From: Verrucomicrobiota bacterium
GTDB lineage: Bacteria; Verrucomicrobiota; Verrucomicrobiia; Limisphaerales; JAHEOI01
DNA: 9,032 nt
Assembly (NCBI GenBank): GCA_018610125.1
Contig: JAHEOI010000262.1
Coordinates: 1-9,032, forward strand
Reading direction: 5' to 3'
This document shows, piece by piece, positions 4,855 through 9,032 of the stretch (position 1 is its first letter; each line of letters begins with the position of its first letter). Position numbers and translations under genes: made by a program. The notes under the pieces are model-generated. The model was not told the DNA's origin and searched no databases. It saw nothing but the letters and a program-made list of their open reading frames with translations.

Positions 4855-7800
4855 GCAACAGGGTGTCGTTTTAATCACGACCTTGATCATGCTCTCGGTG
4901 GTCACGCTGATGGCCGTCTCGTTCCTGGCGATGAGTCGTCGGGAGCGGGCATCCGTCACCGTCAACAAGGACCGAGCCGATGCGAAGTTGATGGCCGAGA
5001 CAGCGGTCGAGCGTGCTCGCGGCGAAATCGCCGCGCGGATCAAGGCCCGTACGAACATGTTCAATTATGACTTCCTGGTCTCGACGAATTTTCTGAGCGG
5101 GAGCGGCTTTGAGAGTGGGAATACGAACGCGACCAACGTCAGCTACACCTATGCCGACGGCAGCCCGCTTGACCAACAAGACTTACTGCAAAATCTCCGC
5201 AATCTGCAGTTTTCCCCGCGTCCTCCTGTCTTTATCGAGACAAATGCCGCGGGAGAAGAAACATTCCGGTTTTATCACGACGTCAATCGAAATCGGCGGT
5301 TCGAGCCGAGCGCCAAGAGTGTGGTCGGTGATCCGCAATGGATCGGCGTTTTGGAGGATCCTACGGAAAAGCACTCCGGCACGAACCGCTTCATTGGGCG
5401 CTATGCCTTTATGATCCATCCGATCGGGAAAAGCTTGGATATCAACCATGCCCACAACCAGGCGAAGCGGCTTGGTCCCCAAGCGGACGGCTATTTCCGG
5501 AATCACGGTGTCGGGTCGTGGGAGCTTAACCTCGCGGCGTTTCTTAGTGAGTTGAACACAAACGTGTGGGGTGCGGACAGCTATGACTACGCGGCTTCGA
5601 TTGGGCAGTCGAGCACCGGCAACGCCTTTCAGGATGCCTTGGCGCTGCTGCGACACCGATACGAGAATGGAGACTATCGCAACCTGCAATCGGTGCAGGA
5701 CCATTTTCCGGGTAGCCGAGCTGCGGCCGCATTTGACGACAACGGAATCGACGAATACACCGACGGGCCATTGTTAAGCGCCAACCTCGATTTGGCCCCG
5801 GACAATGATAATCCGACATTGCCTTGGCCGGGAAGCCCCAACGCCAATGAATTCTTCGATGTCAATGATCTGTTCAGCACGGGGTCGTCCCAGGGACCGG
5901 ACGATTTCAGTTCGCGACTACAAACGGCGACGCAGCGAACCGCCAATCGTTATGACCGTTACACCTTCTACCGGATGCTTTCCCAGCTCAGCACGGACTC
6001 TCGGGTCCCGAGTGGCGACCGAATTCATTTGAACTACGTCAACCTTGCCGGTCCTCAAGGGAATGAGCGCCGCTCGTGGAGCCGCACCAATGCGACCCGA
6101 TGGTTCCCGCAGGGAATGACCAATTTCGTACCCTGGACACGCGATAGGGTGGCACTGACGGACACCGTCACCACCAATGGCGCGAGCCTCTTTTTCAATA
6201 AGGTCGCCGACCGCCTTCTCAAGCAGCACTTCAACTTCGGCGTGACGAACATCCCGATCTTCCCGACTAACCGCTACACGGCCGAGGTCCACCAGAAGCT
6301 CCAGATGGCGGCCAATATATACGAGTCGATGACGAATAACCCTCGGTTCAATCCCGACTACCCGACCGTGTTTCGCCCGCTATTCGACAAAGAGAATGGG
6401 ACGAATATTGTCATCAATGGTTACGAGCAGCTTCAGGGGAACGGGATGCCGGAAGACGGTGCTCCCGCGAACTTTTTCTTCAATGATTGGCAGGATCTTC
6501 AAAATCAAGGAGACCGCAACGACCTCGGCGCTCGGGACAATGTGTATGGCATCCCCCTGCTCATTGCCGCGCAGGAAGGGTATCCCAACTTCAATGAATT
6601 CAGCGCGGAGACATGGGTGCAGATGACACGAAAGCTACGTCTCGAGAAGAGGAGTCCGTTTTCGGCCATGCCGGGCATCACCAACCAGAGATACATTGTC
6701 GGCATTTCAAATTCGTTTGGCGTTGAAACCTGGAACGCCGATACGAATGCCTACAATCGGCCGCTACGACTCTGGGTAACGAATCGCTTCAGCATGGTTG
6801 TGAGCAACCAGAATCGAGCTGTTTGGCAGAATTCCTCGGTCTCTTCGACCGTGACGAACCTCGATGCAGGTGTCTGGGGAGCGAGGGAGTTTCGGGTCCC
6901 TCTCAATACCAACTTTGTATCATTACCGAGCTCGGCCTACTTCCAAAATCAGCAGGATCCATTCGTGCCTCTCCAAAACAATCCAGGGTTCGAAGAGCAG
7001 TTTACCATCCCCAGGTTGACCCTGTCGGTGACGAACCGGGTGCAGTACATGTTGATGGACCCGAATACGGGCCACGTGCTTGATTTTGTAAACCTGGACA
7101 ATTTGGTCAATCGAGTCAATGTGACCGAGGAGCTGATCCGGCGAAGCGAAGAGGGGACGTCGGCAAACAGCTCTTTCTGGCTGACAGAGCGATCCGGCGG
7201 CAACTCGCCGTCGGATCCGCCAATGGGGGTTATTAATCAGATTGAAGCCTCGAAAGGGGCCTTTCCCAATGCGAACTGGCGGAGTGAGAGCGGGGATCCG
7301 GTCACCGGACGGGACAAACAAAAGTCGATTGACGCTTTCCGTGTCTTCACGGGCTTGTCGCCCTTGAACTACCCGCCGAGACAGTTGCCGCCCGCCGGCC
7401 TGGCAATGCAGGCCCCGTTTACCCCGGCTCGAAAGCTGCGCGTTGTGGCGCGCTGGCAGGCGAACGATCCATTGGTCCATTACACCAGGGCCGACCTGCG
7501 CGACCCCGAGATGCCTCCCCGGGTTCAACTGATTGTGCCGCCTCAGAGCTCCGAGCGGGACAATAATCTCGGAAAGTTGAATCCGCGCTATCGCCCATGG
7601 GGGGGCAATCCGCAAAAGTCGGCCGGCGGGGATCGCGAAGCGACCAACCTCGCGGTGAAAGATCCGGAGGTCCGGCAAATGTCGGACTGGCAATTCCCGA
7701 CAAATAGCTATCCCAATATCGGCTGGCTGGGTCGGGTCCACCGGGGCACTCCCTGGCAGACGATCTACTTGAAGTCGCCGCGAGTCGGGCTCAGACGTTG

Positions 7801-8440
7801 GGCAAGGTGGTCGGGCCATTTGCAGGCACCCGCCGTAAGTCACCCGACGAATGATTGGGACGTTGTCGGCATGTTCACGACAGCGCCGAGTAAGAGCGCC
7901 AGGCGAGGATTGGTCTCTGTCAATCAGACCAATGCTGCGACCTGGGCGGCCACGCTGGGCGGTGTTTCGGTCTTACCCAACAATGGAAGCAATGGCAACG
8001 CCCCGGGCATGGAATTCATCGAGCCGGCCACACCGGAGTTTGAGGCAATCGCCGAGGGGATAGCTCAGGCACGAGAACAGGCTTTTGACGGCATATTCCC
8101 GAATATCGGCAGTATCTTAGCGACGCCTGAATTGACGGTGGAGTCGCCTTACCTGGAGCCGTCGGGCGGCCAGATGACCGACGAGGTCTATGAACGGATT
8201 CCGATGCAGACCCTCTCCCTTTTAAAGGCCGACAATCCGCTTGTGCTGATTTATGCCTACGGCCAGTCACTCGCGCCGGCCGATGGCTCCATTTTCACTA
8301 CTCCCGGCCGCTTTTCCCAAATGCCAACCAACTATCGGATTACGGGGGAGCACGTAACGAAAACCTTGGTCGAGTTCAAAGGATCGCCGCAGGACCTCCG
8401 GACAGAGGTGCACAGCTTTAACGTGGTCCCCGCGAATTGA
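4841..8440 (+). CDS. Giant PilX/GspK-like exported protein, probable Verru_Chthon cassette protein A
   Basis: A 1199-residue protein, several times larger than PilX (about 200) or GspK (about 320). The N terminus QQGVVLITTLIMLSVVTLMA (6-25) is a hydrophobic anchor of the PilX/GspK kind, followed by SRRERASVTVNKDRADAKLM, the amphipathic helix with Ala-rich turns (AETAVERARGEIAARI) typical of those families. There is no Phe-Thr-Leu-x-Glu signal. The body is rich in Asn, Asp and aromatic residues and looks extracytoplasmic. Segments I associate with cassette protein A are WIGVLEDP plus RFIGRYAFMIHPIGKSLDIN (about 166-203), GWLGRVHRGTPWQT (about 960-973), and a C-terminal block with LLKADNPLVLIYAYGQSLAP followed by YRITGEHVTKTLVEF (about 1127-1185). 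No cysteine is seen in its whole length. GAGG at 4827-4830 is 10 nt before ATG 4841. By analogy with GspK and PilX it may be the fibre tip or an adhesin-like surface subunit. Confidence 0.82.
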   Translation: MTGNKQQGVVLITTLIMLSVVTLMAVSFLAMSRRERASVTVNKDRADAKLMAETAVERARGEIAARIKARTNMFNYDFLVSTNFLSGSGFESGNTNATNVSYTYADGSPLDQQDLLQNLRNLQFSPRPPVFIETNAAGEETFRFYHDVNRNRRFEPSAKSVVGDPQWIGVLEDPTEKHSGTNRFIGRYAFMIHPIGKSLDINHAHNQAKRLGPQADGYFRNHGVGSWELNLAAFLSELNTNVWGADSYDYAASIGQSSTGNAFQDALALLRHRYENGDYRNLQSVQDHFPGSRAAAAFDDNGIDEYTDGPLLSANLDLAPDNDNPTLPWPGSPNANEFFDVNDLFSTGSSQGPDDFSSRLQTATQRTANRYDRYTFYRMLSQLSTDSRVPSGDRIHLNYVNLAGPQGNERRSWSRTNATRWFPQGMTNFVPWTRDRVALTDTVTTNGASLFFNKVADRLLKQHFNFGVTNIPIFPTNRYTAEVHQKLQMAANIYESMTNNPRFNPDYPTVFRPLFDKENGTNIVINGYEQLQGNGMPEDGAPANFFFNDWQDLQNQGDRNDLGARDNVYGIPLLIAAQEGYPNFNEFSAETWVQMTRKLRLEKRSPFSAMPGITNQRYIVGISNSFGVETWNADTNAYNRPLRLWVTNRFSMVVSNQNRAVWQNSSVSSTVTNLDAGVWGAREFRVPLNTNFVSLPSSAYFQNQQDPFVPLQNNPGFEEQFTIPRLTLSVTNRVQYMLMDPNTGHVLDFVNLDNLVNRVNVTEELIRRSEEGTSANSSFWLTERSGGNSPSDPPMGVINQIEASKGAFPNANWRSESGDPVTGRDKQKSIDAFRVFTGLSPLNYPPRQLPPAGLAMQAPFTPARKLRVVARWQANDPLVHYTRADLRDPEMPPRVQLIVPPQSSERDNNLGKLNPRYRPWGGNPQKSAGGDREATNLAVKDPEVRQMSDWQFPTNSYPNIGWLGRVHRGTPWQTIYLKSPRVGLRRWARWSGHLQAPAVSHPTNDWDVVGMFTTAPSKSARRGLVSVNQTNAATWAATLGGVSVLPNNGSNGNAPGMEFIEPATPEFEAIAEGIAQAREQAFDGIFPNIGSILATPELTVESPYLEPSGGQMTDEVYERIPMQTLSLLKADNPLVLIYAYGQSLAPADGSIFTTPGRFSQMPTNYRITGEHVTKTLVEFKGSPQDLRTEVHSFNVVPAN

Positions 8441-8452
8441 CGACCTAGCTTT

Positions 8453-8456
8453 GAGG
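8453..8456 (+). promoter_or_regulatory. Ribosome binding site of the final, truncated gene
   Basis: GAGG at 8453-8456 stands 6 nt before ATG 8463, in the 22-bp gap after the stop of the giant PilX/GspK-like gene. It supports this start and suggests that the gene belongs to the same transcript. Confidence 0.7.
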
Positions 8457-8462
8457 CGAACT

Positions 8463-9032
8463 ATGCATTGGCAGACGCGCACATGGGCATTGATCAGCCT
8501 GCTTCTATTCTTGGCGGCAGGCTTGTTCTGGTACATCGGGAATCAGCGAGAAGAAGGCCCGTCGTTGGAGGGAGACAGCTCGCCCAAGGGAAATCCGGGC
8601 GTGGAGAACGGCCGGAGCTCACCATTATTGTCGACCAACAAAGGCGGGGCTTCCGATAGCCAATCCCGGCATGAAGGGAGACAAGCTGGAAATGCATCCG
8701 CCAAAGCGGCGGCGAGCAAATCATCCCAGGCACGACCGGAGCATCGCGTGAGCAATACGGATAAGCCGTTGTCGGAGCTGGTCCGAAGCGATGATGCGAT
8801 CCTGCTTCGCAATGCCGTTTTGAGCACAAGCGTCGACGCGCCTCTGGATATCCCGAAATCGTTGCAAACGAAGGGGGATCCGGGGGCGTACATTGTCCAA
8901 TCGGACGGCCCAATCGATCGGCAATTCCGTGCCAAGATCCAGGCCGCCGGCGGAAAAATCGTGTCTTATATCCCGAATAACGCGCTCCTTGTCAGCATCC
9001 GAGAGCAGCGGGCGGAGCGGCTGCGCGGTGCC
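8463..9032 (+). CDS. N-terminal part of a membrane-anchored S8 (subtilisin-family) protease, cut by the window edge
   Basis: The frame is open for 190 codons to the last base, so only the N terminus is seen. Residues 8-24 (WALISLLLFLAAGLFWY) form a hydrophobic signal or anchor after a short basic start. A low-complexity Ser/Gly/Lys/Asn linker covers about 27-100. Then LLRNAVLSTSVDAPLDIP (114-131) and GAYIVQSDGPIDRQF (141-155), followed by AAGGKIVSYIPNNALLVSI (161-179), read as an I9-like propeptide, the intramolecular chaperone of subtilisins: a strand 'Y-I-V-Q', a helix, then 'G-x-x-I-V-S-Y-I-P-N-N-A-x-L-V'. I associate this propeptide style with S8 peptidases. The Asp/His/Ser catalytic domain must lie beyond the window, so the protease call is an inference. 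It lies 22 bp after the giant protein gene and probably matures or processes the surface fibre, or is itself exported by it. Confidence 0.6.
   Translation, partial: MHWQTRTWALISLLLFLAAGLFWYIGNQREEGPSLEGDSSPKGNPGVENGRSSPLLSTNKGGASDSQSRHEGRQAGNASAKAAASKSSQARPEHRVSNTDKPLSELVRSDDAILLRNAVLSTSVDAPLDIPKSLQTKGDPGAYIVQSDGPIDRQFRAKIQAAGGKIVSYIPNNALLVSIREQRAERLRGA

Noticed and set aside
6923..7843. 306-codon open frame on the minus strand
   Set aside because: It lies wholly inside the giant PilX/GspK-like gene, has no recognisable motif, and its composition reads as an antisense shadow of the GC-rich coding strand.
1..9032. CRISPR arrays, tRNA or rRNA genes, insertion sequences
   Set aside because: No spaced direct repeats, cloverleaf-type sequence, ribosomal RNA landmarks, transposase motifs or terminal inverted repeats were seen in any part of the window.

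Overview
The window most likely comes from a Verrucomicrobiota chromosome. The main reason is an almost gapless plus-strand run of prepilin-type genes whose order and sequence style fit the four-gene 'Verru_Chthon cassette' (proteins A, B, C, D), defined from Verrucomicrobium and Chthoniobacter. That assignment rests on remembered family hallmarks, not on a search. The DNA is moderately GC-rich by eye, and all confident genes lie on the plus strand.

Layout. Bases 1-151 hold no confident gene, but contain a sigma70-like promoter with a cluster of short palindromes. Next comes a type II toxin-antitoxin pair: a BrnT-like ribonuclease toxin (152-439), then a CopG/ribbon-helix-helix antitoxin (481-858). 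Only 7 bp later begins a series of exported, prepilin-like proteins: two GspG-like pseudopilins (866-1570, 1610-2386), a GspH/FimT-like pseudopilin (2409-3236, D position), a GspI/PilV-like one (3233-3991, B), a GspJ/PilW-like one (3988-4854, C), and a 1199-residue protein with a PilX/GspK-like N-terminal anchor (4841-8440, A). A further gene starts at 8463 and runs off the end. It encodes a membrane-anchored protein with an I9-like propeptide, probably the front of a subtilisin-family (S8) protease.

How it may work. The five prepilin-like proteins plus the giant PilX/GspK-like protein look like the complete minor-pseudopilin set of a type II secretion/type IV pilus-like fibre (G, H, I, J, K equivalents), with a greatly enlarged K/X-like tip subunit. 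No assembly ATPase, platform protein, secretin or prepilin peptidase is present, so those would have to be supplied from elsewhere. D, B, C and A overlap end to start and are probably translationally coupled. A weak hairpin followed by seven Ts sits between the second pseudopilin and D and could set expression levels. From each predicted cleavage site onward, and through the whole A protein and the visible protease part, I see no cysteine. The toxin-antitoxin pair fused to the front of this operon is the most unexpected arrangement in the window.
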